Program-made: the position numbers and the translations under genes | Origin: a virus | Virus record (IMG/VR): IMGVR_UViG_3300005466_000027 | Coordinates: 1 to 64,000 of that record | Length of the DNA: 64,000 nucleotides | Reading direction: 5' to 3' (one strand) | Notes under the pieces: generated by a model | Seen by the model: the letters and a program-made list of their open reading frames with translations, nothing else | Databases searched by the model: none | What the model was told of the DNA's origin: nothing | Shown here: piece by piece, positions 32,065 through 39,160 of the stretch | Layout of the letters: the number at the start of each line of letters is the position of its first letter | Position numbering within the stretch: the first letter of the stretch is position 1

Positions 32065-32502
32065 GAGGCGTTCTTCGATTTTATGAGATTTGTAAGCGCC
32101 AAACCCTCTTTTAATGTCCCGAATACGGGAACACCTGTTGCACATCCACGGGTTTCCTTCTTTCGCTAAAAGGGTTTGTTGCTTGATGATTTGATATCCC
32201 CCACAGGAGCATTTCAGCACCCAGTAATGACGGTATGTGCCATTGCGTTTTTTATTGGCTTTGGATTTTTCACCTCGGTGGACGGAACCAAAAAAACCTA
32301 CACAGACGCCTTGCCCACGTTTCCTTCCAACAAGATCAGGTAAACCCGGAAATCGAGGTTCCATCGGGAATGGGTCTGCACTCCACAAACCATCGCTCAG
32401 GTGATCTAAGTGCTCTACATTACAAACTGGTCCCGGCATGACTTGAAGTGCTGCCAGCCGATCTACTCCTCCAACGCAATTTTCGATACTGGATGTTTTC
32501 AT
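32038..32502 (-). CDS. Zinc-ribbon early protein
   Basis: 154 residues. C-terminal beta ribbon HYWVLKCSCGGYQIIKQ with CNRCSRI, a known phage and bacterial zinc ribbon pattern. The N-terminal ~45 residues resemble nothing. Start chosen by ATGA overlap. A later Met at residue 47 (MEPRFPGLPDLVGRK) could be the true start of the ribbon protein. Confidence 0.6.
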   Translation of the reverse strand: MKTSSIENCVGGVDRLAALQVMPGPVCNVEHLDHLSDGLWSADPFPMEPRFPGLPDLVGRKRGQGVCVGFFGSVHRGEKSKANKKRNGTYRHYWVLKCSCGGYQIIKQQTLLAKEGNPWMCNRCSRIRDIKRGFGAYKSHKIEERLLTHSTPPA

Positions 32503-32726
32503 GCTCCCATTTTATCAGCGATGGACTCCACCTCTTCGATCCTGCCGCTCAACAGTTTCGCCTCGAAAGGCAGCTCAGCGAGGAATGGTGCGAGCTGTGT
32601 CCGGATGTCCGGTGGCATCGACAGGGCTTTCTTGCGCAGCCAGACTATGCGGCTGGCCACGTTGCAGACCAGTGCTGGCGCGTGACGGGCAAACGCTTCG
32701 CTCGGTGTCCAAGGGTGACCGTTCAT
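32499..32726 (-). CDS. Small early protein
   Basis: 75 residues, helical: TPSEAFARHAPALVCNVASR, FLAELPFEAKLLSGRIEEVES. Overlaps the next gene by ATGA. Unknown. Confidence 0.6.
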   Translation of the reverse strand: MNGHPWTPSEAFARHAPALVCNVASRIVWLRKKALSMPPDIRTQLAPFLAELPFEAKLLSGRIEEVESIADKMGA

Positions 32727-32733
32727 ATACTTC

Positions 32734-32883
32734 TCAGTTTCCCCACCACAGGCAATAGGTGATCCAGCCGAGCGTAAAGACAGCGGCAGCCAGGATCAGC
32801 CATTGACGGCGGCTGCGGGCGCGCTGTTCGCGCTGCAATCGGGCGTCGGCGGATTCGGTGTAGATGGGCGCGTGGTGGTTCAT
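32734..32883 (-). CDS. Small single-span membrane protein
   Basis: 49 residues. A basic, Arg/Gln-rich start (RLQREQRARSRRQ) precedes a membrane helix WLILAAAVFTLGWITYCLWW. The start overlaps the upstream stop as ATGA. Could insert in the host inner membrane, with the N-terminus in the cytoplasm. Contains the 10-base repeat ACCACGCGCC just after the start codon. Confidence 0.65.
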   Translation of the reverse strand: MNHHAPIYTESADARLQREQRARSRRQWLILAAAVFTLGWITYCLWWGN

Positions 32884-33086
32884 GTGGTTTCGATGAGTTC
32901 AATTGGACGCCATTCTCCGTGTCCCTCTTCATCCTGCCACCACTGATGGAGCATCCAAGCGTGATAGCATTCCGAAGGGTAATACGGGGCGTCGTCGCAA
33001 TATGTGACGTTGATTACTGGGTCTTTTGGCTCAGATCGGAACACCGATTTCCACGCCAAACGCATCGTTGGTTTCTTGGGTGTCAT
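32880..33086 (-). CDS. Small acidic early protein
   Basis: 68 residues, aromatic and acidic: DPVINVTYCDDAPYYPSE, CYHAWMLHQWWQDEEGHGEW. Overlaps both neighbours by 4 bases. No family. Confidence 0.6.
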   Translation of the reverse strand: MTPKKPTMRLAWKSVFRSEPKDPVINVTYCDDAPYYPSECYHAWMLHQWWQDEEGHGEWRPIELIETT

Positions 33087-33634
33087 GGTTGCACCTCCTC
33101 TGTGTTCTGATTACCGCCGCATTCCCGTTCATGGAAATCGACCACAGCCTGGAATGGGTGTGTCGTGGGGCGCGTGATGGGTCGGCGGCAGCAACCGACA
33201 TCACCTTGAGCAATCACGAGGGTGAAGGCCGTTTCGGAGCAGGGTTCCCAAATTCCTCCGTAGCACCATTCGTCTCCGTGGCGGATGGCTTCACCTACCT
33301 CCAGCATCCGGTATTCCGGTTGTGGAGGCTCTGGGCGCGTGACAGGCAATTCCACCACGGCATCTAATTTCTCCTTGAGCTTTTCCACGATCCGAAATTC
33401 ATCTTCAGTCGTGCCGAGCCGGGAAAGTTTTTCCCGCATGGCGGGTGAGAGGATTTTCTCGACCACTCGGAGCTGATACAAGCTCTGCAGCGCTTCCACG
33501 ATTCCCGAGGCATGGGTGGCCTGCGTGAGCAGGATCGGAGCGCGAAGCGGGTCTGTAGAGAGGAAGCTGATAGCGGTGGCCCGTAGTTCGCTTTCGAGTT
33601 GCTGGGCCAAGGCGATGAGTTTTTGGGTGGTCAT
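33083..33634 (-). CDS. Helical early protein
   Basis: 183 residues. N-terminal helices LIALAQQLESELRATAIS, and VEKILSPAMREKLSRL. The C-terminal part is beta-like with YGGIWEPCSETAFTLVIAQG. The repeat ACCACGCGCC lies about 16 bases before its ATG. Not recognised. Confidence 0.65.
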   Translation of the reverse strand: MTTQKLIALAQQLESELRATAISFLSTDPLRAPILLTQATHASGIVEALQSLYQLRVVEKILSPAMREKLSRLGTTEDEFRIVEKLKEKLDAVVELPVTRPEPPQPEYRMLEVGEAIRHGDEWCYGGIWEPCSETAFTLVIAQGDVGCCRRPITRPTTHPFQAVVDFHERECGGNQNTEEVQP

Positions 33635-33664
33635 AGATTTTTCTCTTTTGGGCGCGTGGTAGGT

Positions 33665-33976
33665 TTATCTCTGCACCTCTTTGGACGCGGCGAGCGCGGC
33701 GCGGGCCGCATGTAGGTCCACAGTGACACCTTCGCCAGTGTGATGACCGCAAGAAATTGAGTCAACATGCGCGATGAAATCGGCTTCCGCTTTCTTGATC
33801 TGCCCCAGGCTCATACAGCCTTTATGTGATTCTTTTCGTGTGATGTATGCAAGGCACTGTTCCAGCGCTGTGTGCAACTTCTCCACTTCGGCTAGTGCGG
33901 CACCATATTCAACGTAGGTTCCATCGCTGTGAACGCGAGTCACCCCACCTTGTGTTTCGTATCGTGTCATTTTCAT
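33665..33976 (-). CDS. Small early protein
   Basis: 103 residues from the Met at 33976. ETQGGVTRVHSDGTYVEY then a helix LAEVEKLHTALEQCLAYITR and HAARAALAASK. A repeat copy is 34 bases upstream of the start. Unknown. Confidence 0.6.
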   Translation of the reverse strand: MKMTRYETQGGVTRVHSDGTYVEYGAALAEVEKLHTALEQCLAYITRKESHKGCMSLGQIKKAEADFIAHVDSISCGHHTGEGVTVDLHAARAALAASKEVQR

Positions 33977-34074
33977 AAAATAGAGTTTTGATGTTCTGCA
34001 GATGGCCGGGGCGCGTGGTCTGACAACGTGGCTTGGCAGCCGGTCAGGGCCACGAACCCCGGCGTTTTTCCGCA

Positions 34075-34725
34075 TCACTGGAAAAGGTATATGGGGCAAA
34101 GTTGATCCATCAGCTCAACCCCTGGAGAACCTGCGGCACGGAGAGCCTCAATACCAGTTTCAGCGCAAAGGCTAAGCACTTCATCGCGGGCGGCGGCGGC
34201 GGCGTAGACGGCGTCGGCGGCGGCGGCGTAGGCGTCGGCGGCGTCGGCGGCGTAGGCGGCGGCCCTCGCCACTTTCTTAGCTTCGACCACAGCTTCAATA
34301 GTGCCTTCCCGCTCACACTTCGAAGCTGAGGCTTCCAATTTTTCACGATAGGATGCGTTCCCTTTCATGGAAGCCGCTGCACGTAGGGCGCGTGGCATGA
34401 TTTGCCGGATTGTTTGTTCCAGTAGGACTGCTCGAAATACTGTCACGTCCAGTTGATCGGCGCTACCGAGCTGGGCAACCGCAATGCGTCGCATCCCCTT
34501 GGCGCGTGCTGTGTTGGAAGACCATTTCGAATCGTTGAGGCGGATTTTGAATTTACGGACGGCGGGGTGAACGCATGCCGGTTCGTCCCCGTGAGGTTGA
34601 CCCAGAGCGTAGCAAACTGCGGCTTCGACGCACATTTTGCCTGGGATGGGTTTACCGACGCCATGCACAAGGCCAGCGTCTACGGTAGTGAGAACTTTTT
34701 GAGCGATTTCAAGGGTGATGTTCAT
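34075..34725 (-). CDS. Alanine-repeat early protein
   Basis: 216 residues. N-terminal ~60 residues resemble known phage accessory proteins (TVDAGLVHGVGKPIPGKMCVE, AAVCYALGQPHGDEPACVHP). The middle is helical and basic. Residues ~155-185 are Ala/Tyr/Asp repeats (AAAYAADAADAYAAAADA), encoded by a GC-rich 3-base-period tract (34189-34262) that can change copy number. Such tails form helical bundles. Function unknown. Confidence 0.7.
   Translation of the reverse strand: MNITLEIAQKVLTTVDAGLVHGVGKPIPGKMCVEAAVCYALGQPHGDEPACVHPAVRKFKIRLNDSKWSSNTARAKGMRRIAVAQLGSADQLDVTVFRAVLLEQTIRQIMPRALRAAASMKGNASYREKLEASASKCEREGTIEAVVEAKKVARAAAYAADAADAYAAAADAVYAAAAARDEVLSLCAETGIEALRAAGSPGVELMDQLCPIYLFQ
34189..34262. 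repeat. GC-rich microsatellite-like tract in coding sequence
   Basis: Alternating GGCGGC, GTCGGC and GTAGGC units in a run of about 74 bases within the alanine-repeat gene. All units keep frame, so copy number can vary without a frameshift. Confidence 0.7.
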
Positions 34726-34773
34726 AAGTGGATTGGTGATGCTGAGTTATTTGTTTTTAATCTGGAGAAGCGT

Positions 34774-34819
34774 TACCCCCGGCCCGCGGGCGACTGTGGC
34801 CGTTTAAAGGCCGGGGGTA
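34774..34819. promoter_or_regulatory. Perfect 11-bp inverted repeat in an early leader
   Basis: TACCCCCGGCC and GGCCGGGGGTA with a 24-base loop. In the leader of the alanine-repeat gene, about 50 bases before its ATG. No T-run on the transcribed strand, so it is an mRNA hairpin, perhaps a processing or stability element. Confidence 0.55.
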
Positions 34820-34848
34820 GTTTTTCCACTTCTCACGGTGAAAGGGGG

Positions 34849-35004
34849 TTAAAGGATTTCCCGCAATTCAGTGCGGCGGAAAGCGTGATGAGTGAAAGCG
34901 CGCTTCATTGCGCATGCTTCTTGGTGTGTGAGCGGGGAACGGTTGAGCTGTGTCTCCTGCCCATTGTCGCAGCGGATGGAGTAAAGATTGAAAAAGCGTT
35001 TCAT
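34849..35004 (-). CDS. Small basic early protein
   Basis: 51 residues: MKRFFNLYSIRCDNGQETQL, then HQEACAMKRAFTHHAF. ATG 35004 lies 5 bases downstream of an ACCACGCGCC copy. Fits between two early genes. No family. Confidence 0.5.
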   Translation of the reverse strand: MKRFFNLYSIRCDNGQETQLNRSPLTHQEACAMKRAFTHHAFRRTELREIL

Positions 35005-35025
35005 GGCTGGCGCGTGGTGGGTGAT

Positions 35026-35379
35026 TTAAAGCGCTTCGGACGCAACTTCCGCTTCCACTACACGGCGGTATGGGTCTCCCCACGGTTGACCGTCACGGCC
35101 AAAATCAATACCGCTGAGAGAGCCTACAGCCACGCCGTTCTCGTCACGGCAGAGGCATTCCCACAGTGCCCGCGGTTCCTCATCGGAGAAATCGCTGGAG
35201 TCTGTGGTCTGGTCAATCGACCACTCGAAAGAGAACCCGCGTTCCCGCGCTTCCTTTTCCGCCTGGGCGAGAGAAGCGGCGCAACGTGCGCGTCCCTGCT
35301 CTGGTGTTTCAGTCTTTAGATCATAACTGTATCCAGCGTGTTCGTAAAAGAATTGCTCTGCTGTGGTGGTAGTTTTCAT
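35026..35379 (-). CDS. Early protein, aromatic/acidic
   Basis: 117 residues. AEQFFYEHAGYSYDLKTE, a helix with ARCAASLAQAEKEARERG, ALWECLCRDENGVAVG and RVVEAEVASEAL. Preceded by a GNRA leader hairpin 31 bases upstream. Unknown. Confidence 0.65.
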   Translation of the reverse strand: MKTTTTAEQFFYEHAGYSYDLKTETPEQGRARCAASLAQAEKEARERGFSFEWSIDQTTDSSDFSDEEPRALWECLCRDENGVAVGSLSGIDFGRDGQPWGDPYRRVVEAEVASEAL

Positions 35380-35409
35380 ATTGTGAGAAGTGTTAATGGT
35401 TTGTTTGGT

Positions 35410-35421
35410 CGCCTTACGGCG
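35410..35421 (-). promoter_or_regulatory. GNRA-tetraloop leader hairpin
   Basis: CGCC-GUAA-GGCG as RNA of the minus strand, 31 bases before the ATG at 35379. Same element as at 27470 and 36368. Confidence 0.4.
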
Positions 35422-35495
35422 CTTTTGGCCTGCTCTCTTCAGTTGCCAGTGGCCAGCCTGGGCAAGACACGCTCTGGGAAGCGTGTTTCGGCTGT

Positions 35496-36347
35496 TTACG
35501 CGAGGACAGGGGCAAGGCGCTCCACTTCGGCCCAGGTGATGCGATGGCAGCCTGCCACGATCCCGTGTTCGTTAATCGCGTCCAACTGGTAAGGCCCGAC
35601 TGGGCAGGTTTCCCCGTTGCGATGCCAGTTTTTGTGAGTGCGGGCGAAGCGATAGGCCTCGCGAGCGTCATGGAGCGGTACGCGAGCGCCGAGAGTAGAG
35701 ACAAGCTCCTCGCCCTCCACACGGAAGGCTGTGGGGAAAAGACGGGGGTTGAAATACTCCCCTGTTTCCCCGCGGAGCCATGCGGCGTAGCCTGCCTCTT
35801 GCTCCAATCGGGCAGCAAGCTCCCGTTTCGCTTCAGCCTTGGCGCGTGCCGCTTCAGCGCGTTGCGTGGCCAGCTTCAATCGCTCGATTGTCTTTTCGTC
35901 CACTTTGCGGCGCAGGCCGAAAAACTCGTTTACCTTGGCCGCGGACTCCAGCCACTTCGATTGTTCGGCGCGGTATTGGTCCTTGTTGCGCGCTTTCTCG
36001 ATTTTCGCGGCGAAGTAGGCAGCCCGCTTGACGGCATAGTCGAAAAGCTCTTTCCCGCCGATGTCGGAAAGGGAACTGCCCATATTGATTCCCCCGATGT
36101 GGAACACGGTCATACCGCTGACCGCTTGACGCAGCTGCCCTTGATGCTTACTCGTCGTCACGCTGTAGCTGGTGTCGTTGATGACGACGGCAGCTTTGCC
36201 TTTGTGTTCAATGTGGCGGGCGATGGCCGTGCCATAGGAAAGAAAGGCGTCGCCGTTGAAGGACATGGCCGATGGGGCTTCGCCACGGGGCGCGCCCTTG
36301 TGGGCCCAGACATGTGCGATTTCATTAGAGGTAAATTTCGTTTTCAT
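35496..36347 (-). CDS. Large early protein, conserved phage type
   Basis: 283 residues. N-terminal beta-rich region (FLSYGTAIARHIEHKGKAAV, NDTSYSVTTSKHQGQLRQAV, FHIGGINMG), then a helical middle (YFAAKIEKARNKDQYRAEQS, QRAEAARAKAEAKRELAAR) and a C-terminal unit with DAREAYRFARTHKNWHRNG. The N-terminal pattern (a short, switchable Tyr/Thr strand unit) resembles proteins of large phage genomes that have no known function. Promoter 54 bases upstream. Confidence 0.7.
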   Translation of the reverse strand: MKTKFTSNEIAHVWAHKGAPRGEAPSAMSFNGDAFLSYGTAIARHIEHKGKAAVVINDTSYSVTTSKHQGQLRQAVSGMTVFHIGGINMGSSLSDIGGKELFDYAVKRAAYFAAKIEKARNKDQYRAEQSKWLESAAKVNEFFGLRRKVDEKTIERLKLATQRAEAARAKAEAKRELAARLEQEAGYAAWLRGETGEYFNPRLFPTAFRVEGEELVSTLGARVPLHDAREAYRFARTHKNWHRNGETCPVGPYQLDAINEHGIVAGCHRITWAEVERLAPVLA

Positions 36348-36367
36348 TTTAGTAGGTGATGCGGAGT

Positions 36368-36379
36368 TGCCTTGCGGCA
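36368..36379 (-). promoter_or_regulatory. GNRA-tetraloop leader hairpin
   Basis: TGCC-GCAA-GGCA on the minus strand, 21 bases before the ATG at 36347, followed by CCGCATCAC. Third copy of the leader hairpin. Confidence 0.4.
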
Positions 36380-36400
36380 GGTTTTAATTGTTGAGGCTGC

Positions 36401-36429
36401 AGGTTAATTCAGTTTGTTGGAAACGTCAA
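36401..36429 (-). promoter_or_regulatory. Early promoter
   Basis: TTGACG, 17 bases, TAACCT on the minus strand, driving the 35496-36347 gene with a roughly 50-base leader. Confidence 0.6.
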
Positions 36430-36436
36430 GAGGAGA

Positions 36437-36649
36437 TTACAGATTTTTTTTGTTCGGTTGGGCGCGTGGTGGGTGGATCGTGACAAGCACCATGTGTTTG
36501 TGGATACCGTCGCGTTTAATCAAGGCAACGGTTGCCGGATGGCAGTAGCCGAGCGTCGCATATTTGCCTGTCGCTTTGAGCTTGGCGCGGATTTCGGTTT
36601 GCCCGTCTGTGGTGATGAAGCGCAAAGCTTCCTTAGGTTTGGTAATCAT
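36437..36649 (-). CDS. Small basic early protein
   Basis: 70 residues from the ATG that directly follows an ACCACGCGCC copy: ITKPKEALRFITTDGQTEI, KLKATGKYATLGYCHPATVA, HMVLVTIHPPRAQPNKKN. Mixed alpha/beta. Unknown. Confidence 0.6.
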   Translation of the reverse strand: MITKPKEALRFITTDGQTEIRAKLKATGKYATLGYCHPATVALIKRDGIHKHMVLVTIHPPRAQPNKKNL

Positions 36650-36659
36650 GGCGCGTGGT

Positions 36660-36893
36660 CTACCGTTCAATCAGTGCGGCGCACTCCAGAGCGTGAAAGA
36701 CGCACTCACCAAATTCGTGTGCAGCCTCTTGCCAAGACAGCCCGCCGCGGATTTGCGCGCCATATTGGACGGCGAAAGAGCGTTTGCCTGACTGGTGGAT
36801 CGAAACGGGGTGTTGACCGGGAATTTCGTGTGTGGTGATGAGGGTCGATTTCGTTTTCATGTGATGCGGGATGAGGGTCGATTTCGTTTTCAT
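36660..36893 (-). CDS. Small early protein with duplicated start
   Basis: 77 residues. The first 11 codons (MKTKSTLI...) are a tandem copy of codons 12-22, produced by the 33-base duplication at 36837-36902, so two start codons with the same leader exist. The rest has ISVHQSGKRSFAVQYGAQIRG and FGECVFHALECAALIER-like helices. Confidence 0.6.
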   Translation of the reverse strand: MKTKSTLIPHHMKTKSTLITTHEIPGQHPVSIHQSGKRSFAVQYGAQIRGGLSWQEAAHEFGECVFHALECAALIER

Positions 36894-36902
36894 GTGATGC
36901 GG
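36837..36902. repeat. 33-base tandem duplication over a start codon
   Basis: Two adjacent copies, 36837-36869 and 36870-36902, differing at a few terminal bases. Each carries a leader and an in-frame ATG of the 36660-36893 gene. Confidence 0.85.
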
Positions 36903-36923
36903 AAAGAGTTGAGAGGCAGGGTT

Positions 36924-37418
36924 TCAGACCAATCCCAAGAGCACAGTGCCGTCAGCCGCATATACTGTCACGTTGCCGTGATCGTTGACTGTTTTGTAAT
37001 CCGCACTTTGGTCCCTATCGGGGTTTTCGTAGTGCTCCAGTTCGTCGATTTCGTCATGGGATGGCCAGTAGCCGATGTCTGCGCCGTCTCCCGGATGTGC
37101 TCCGAAATAACAGTAGGGCGGGGCAAAGGTGCCCAGAGCATCGGGCAAAGCCTCGTTGACCAGTTCTTGTGCGATGTCTTCTTTATCTGGGTCGATTTCG
37201 CTGCCATCGGGGGAGAAGCAATCCTGTGCTTCCCCGATGAGGGAATTGAGGTTGTCACGTTGGGCGAAGTTTTCCGGGAGGGAAAAGTAATTGCCGTTGC
37301 GGTTGACCTGCCATTCCAGTTCGGAGAGGAAAGTCGGAAGCAAGTCTTCTGTGCGAAGGGTGGCAGCGGAGATGCTGCCAAGTGATGCGGGTTTGATCGT
37401 GATGGATTGAGGAGTCAT
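36924..37418 (-). CDS. Acidic early protein
   Basis: 164 residues: PQSITIKPASLGSISAATL, FLSELEWQVNRNGNYFSLPE, ALPDALGTFAPPYCYFGAHP, GYWPSHDEIDELEHYE and VYAADGTVLLGLV. A compact acidic protein of a type common in phage early regions. Function unknown. Confidence 0.65.
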   Translation of the reverse strand: MTPQSITIKPASLGSISAATLRTEDLLPTFLSELEWQVNRNGNYFSLPENFAQRDNLNSLIGEAQDCFSPDGSEIDPDKEDIAQELVNEALPDALGTFAPPYCYFGAHPGDGADIGYWPSHDEIDELEHYENPDRDQSADYKTVNDHGNVTVYAADGTVLLGLV

Positions 37419-37480
37419 AGTGTGATGCGGAGTTTTAAGGTTTGTGGGTCAGAGCGGCTGTTTTTCTTAGCGCTCACTAC

Positions 37481-37501
37481 CGCCCCCGCGTTACGGGGGC
37501 G
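37481..37501. promoter_or_regulatory. GC hairpin in early intergenic region
   Basis: CGCCCCC and GGGGGCG pair perfectly with a 7-base loop. No T-run on the minus strand, so a leader or processing hairpin rather than a terminator. Confidence 0.4.
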
Positions 37502-37526
37502 ATGTGTGAATGCCTTTAAGCGAAGG

Positions 37527-37745
37527 CTAGTTGGCAGCGTCAGCCAAATTAAACGCTGTCCACTTGTCCACGCTGGGGAGAGCACTGCGGGGAACTCGTA
37601 CGACTGTCCCATCCGCTTTAGTAATCCATGCAAAACGCACGGACCAGCGAACCATTTTCGCGCCGCCGAGAGAGGCGCAAATAAGCGGGAACGCGAGAAC
37701 GGCATGTTCCGGGGCTGTGTATTGTCCGTAAGAGGTAGTGGTCAT
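37527..37745 (-). CDS. Small early protein
   Basis: 72 residues: TTTSYGQYTAPEHAVLAF, PLICASLGGAKMVRWSVRFA, and ITKADGTVVRVPRSALPSVD. A beta-rich small fold. Own promoter (37786-37814). Unknown. Confidence 0.65.
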   Translation of the reverse strand: MTTTSYGQYTAPEHAVLAFPLICASLGGAKMVRWSVRFAWITKADGTVVRVPRSALPSVDKWTAFNLADAAN

Positions 37746-37785
37746 AATGTGATGTGGATTTTAAGGTTTTCTGGTCTACGCAAGG

Positions 37786-37814
37786 AAGTTACTCCCACTT
37801 GTTGCATTCGTCAA
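37786..37814 (-). promoter_or_regulatory. Early promoter
   Basis: TTGACG, 17 bases, TAACTT on the minus strand. The -35 and spacer with flanks (ACTTGTTGCATTCG on the plus strand) are repeated at 39.11 kb. Confidence 0.65.
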
Positions 37815-37823
37815 GAGAAGATT

Positions 37824-38591
37824 TCAAAAATTCCATTGCTCTGCCATGGCGAGCGCAATTCCTGAGTAGGTGACAGCCCGCACGGAAGCGCGGTCGTCGG
37901 AAGGAGAAAGTCGGTTCTGCCCGCTGTCGGTTTGGTTGGACCAGCGTGGGCGGATTAATCCTGGTTCGCCTCCACACGCGAGGCAGCCTTTAGAGAACAT
38001 ATAGCGCGCTGTCTCTCCAGTTCCGGTTGTTCCACATGGGCACACTGCACGGGGCGGGTAGTGTTTAGCCGGATCAATCTTGAGCGGGGGCAGCCCTTTG
38101 AGCCAAAGACACGTGGCCTTGCTGGCATCTTCCCCAAACTGGTATGGCTGGATAATTTGACGACCGGGCAGCTTGTTTGGCAGCGCCGGATGGGTGTTCA
38201 TGTGCCCGATGGGGTTTTCGATGCAGATACGGGGCACTGGGGCTGCCCACAGCGCCAGGAAAAACTCCACTGCTTTCTCCCGTGCCTCCCGGCGTGCCTG
38301 TCCGGTCAATGTGCCCGGTTTCACTTTCTGGTGATACCCTACGCCGGGATACTTGGTGTAGTCAGGATCGCGAAAAGCCCATGCCGCACAAGTGGCCAAG
38401 TAGTCACAAGGGGGATGAGCAATCAGTAAATCCCAGTTGTCCCATCTGATGGCTCGCAACACATCGCAGCGGTAATGGTATTCCGATTTGTCCGCAGAGG
38501 GGAGCAGGTCACAACTCCACGCGTCGTGTCCCTTGGCACGGAAAGCACGGCGCACTACCCCACTGCACTCGCAAGCTATGAGCACTTTCAC
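37824..38591 (-). CDS. DNA cytosine methyltransferase-like protein
   Basis: 255 residues. N-terminal MKVLIACECSGVVRRAFRAK resembles motif I of C5 cytosine methyltransferases. HPPCDYLATCAAWAF (C62) is the catalytic PC motif, and ICIENPIGHMNTHP is the ENV-like motif. A Cys-rich insertion (CPCGTTGTGETA, KGCLACGG) sits near the end, replacing the usual target domain. In phages this family is annotated as DNA cytosine methyltransferase. Activity and target are unknown. Confidence 0.85.
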   Translation of the reverse strand: MKVLIACECSGVVRRAFRAKGHDAWSCDLLPSADKSEYHYRCDVLRAIRWDNWDLLIAHPPCDYLATCAAWAFRDPDYTKYPGVGYHQKVKPGTLTGQARREAREKAVEFFLALWAAPVPRICIENPIGHMNTHPALPNKLPGRQIIQPYQFGEDASKATCLWLKGLPPLKIDPAKHYPPRAVCPCGTTGTGETARYMFSKGCLACGGEPGLIRPRWSNQTDSGQNRLSPSDDRASVRAVTYSGIALAMAEQWNF

Positions 38592-38830
38592 AGTTCAATT
38601 TCCTTTCCAGCATTATCCCATGCGCGGCCATTGTAGGAAATCGTGGCAACGGTTTTTCCCGTGGTCAGGTCAACCACGGTCACTTTGGGGGACTCGCGAC
38701 CACCTAGACACTGTTCGTCGCGTAGCTGGCACCACGCGTCAGAGGCTTCGCGGATCGAAGCAACGGCCACAACATGGCGTTTCGAGCCAAAGCGGACGGC
38801 GTATTGAGGGGATGGGGAAAGCGTGTTCAT
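38588..38830 (-). CDS. Small beta-rich early protein
   Basis: 80 residues. YAVRFGSKRHVVAVASIREA, SPKVTVVDLTTGKTVATIS. ATGA overlap with the methyltransferase. Possibly a partner. Unknown. Confidence 0.6.
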   Translation of the reverse strand: MNTLSPSPQYAVRFGSKRHVVAVASIREASDAWCQLRDEQCLGGRESPKVTVVDLTTGKTVATISYNGRAWDNAGKEIEL

Positions 38831-38839
38831 GGTGCGTGA

Positions 38840-39097
38840 TTAATCCAAGTTCCACGTTTTTAGTTCCAGCACTTCACGAACGAGGCACCCGTTTTCCATG
38901 TGGCGGGCGTGCATACGCTTTTCGTGCTGCTCTTTGGCGGAAGCGTTGGCGTAGGATTGTTTTGGCTCGATTGCCGGGAGCATCTCTTCGGGGAGTGCTT
39001 TTGCCTTTTCCACGGCTGCGTTGAAATCGGTTACACCACGAATCCAGACAGTTTTTGTCCGTGTGTCCCACAGTTTGCAGATGACGATGAAATTCAT
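38840..39097 (-). CDS. Small early protein, leaderless start
   Basis: 85 residues from ATG 39097. NFIVICKLWDTRTKTVWIRG, FNAAVEKAKALPEEMLPA, ASAKEQHEKRMHARHME. A promoter -10 ends 8 bases before the ATG. A longer frame start at 39133 would overlap the promoter. Not recognised. Confidence 0.65.
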   Translation of the reverse strand: MNFIVICKLWDTRTKTVWIRGVTDFNAAVEKAKALPEEMLPAIEPKQSYANASAKEQHEKRMHARHMENGCLVREVLELKTWNLD

Positions 39098-39105
39098 ATG
39101 GGGTG

Positions 39106-39133
39106 AGCATACTCCACTTGTTGCATTCGTCAA
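39106..39133 (-). promoter_or_regulatory. Early promoter
   Basis: TTGACG, 16 bases, TATGCT on the minus strand. Almost identical to the promoter at 37.8 kb, but the -10 lies 8 bases from an ATG. Confidence 0.65.
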
Positions 39134-39160
39134 GAGAAGATTTTCCCTTTTTCCGTGGGG

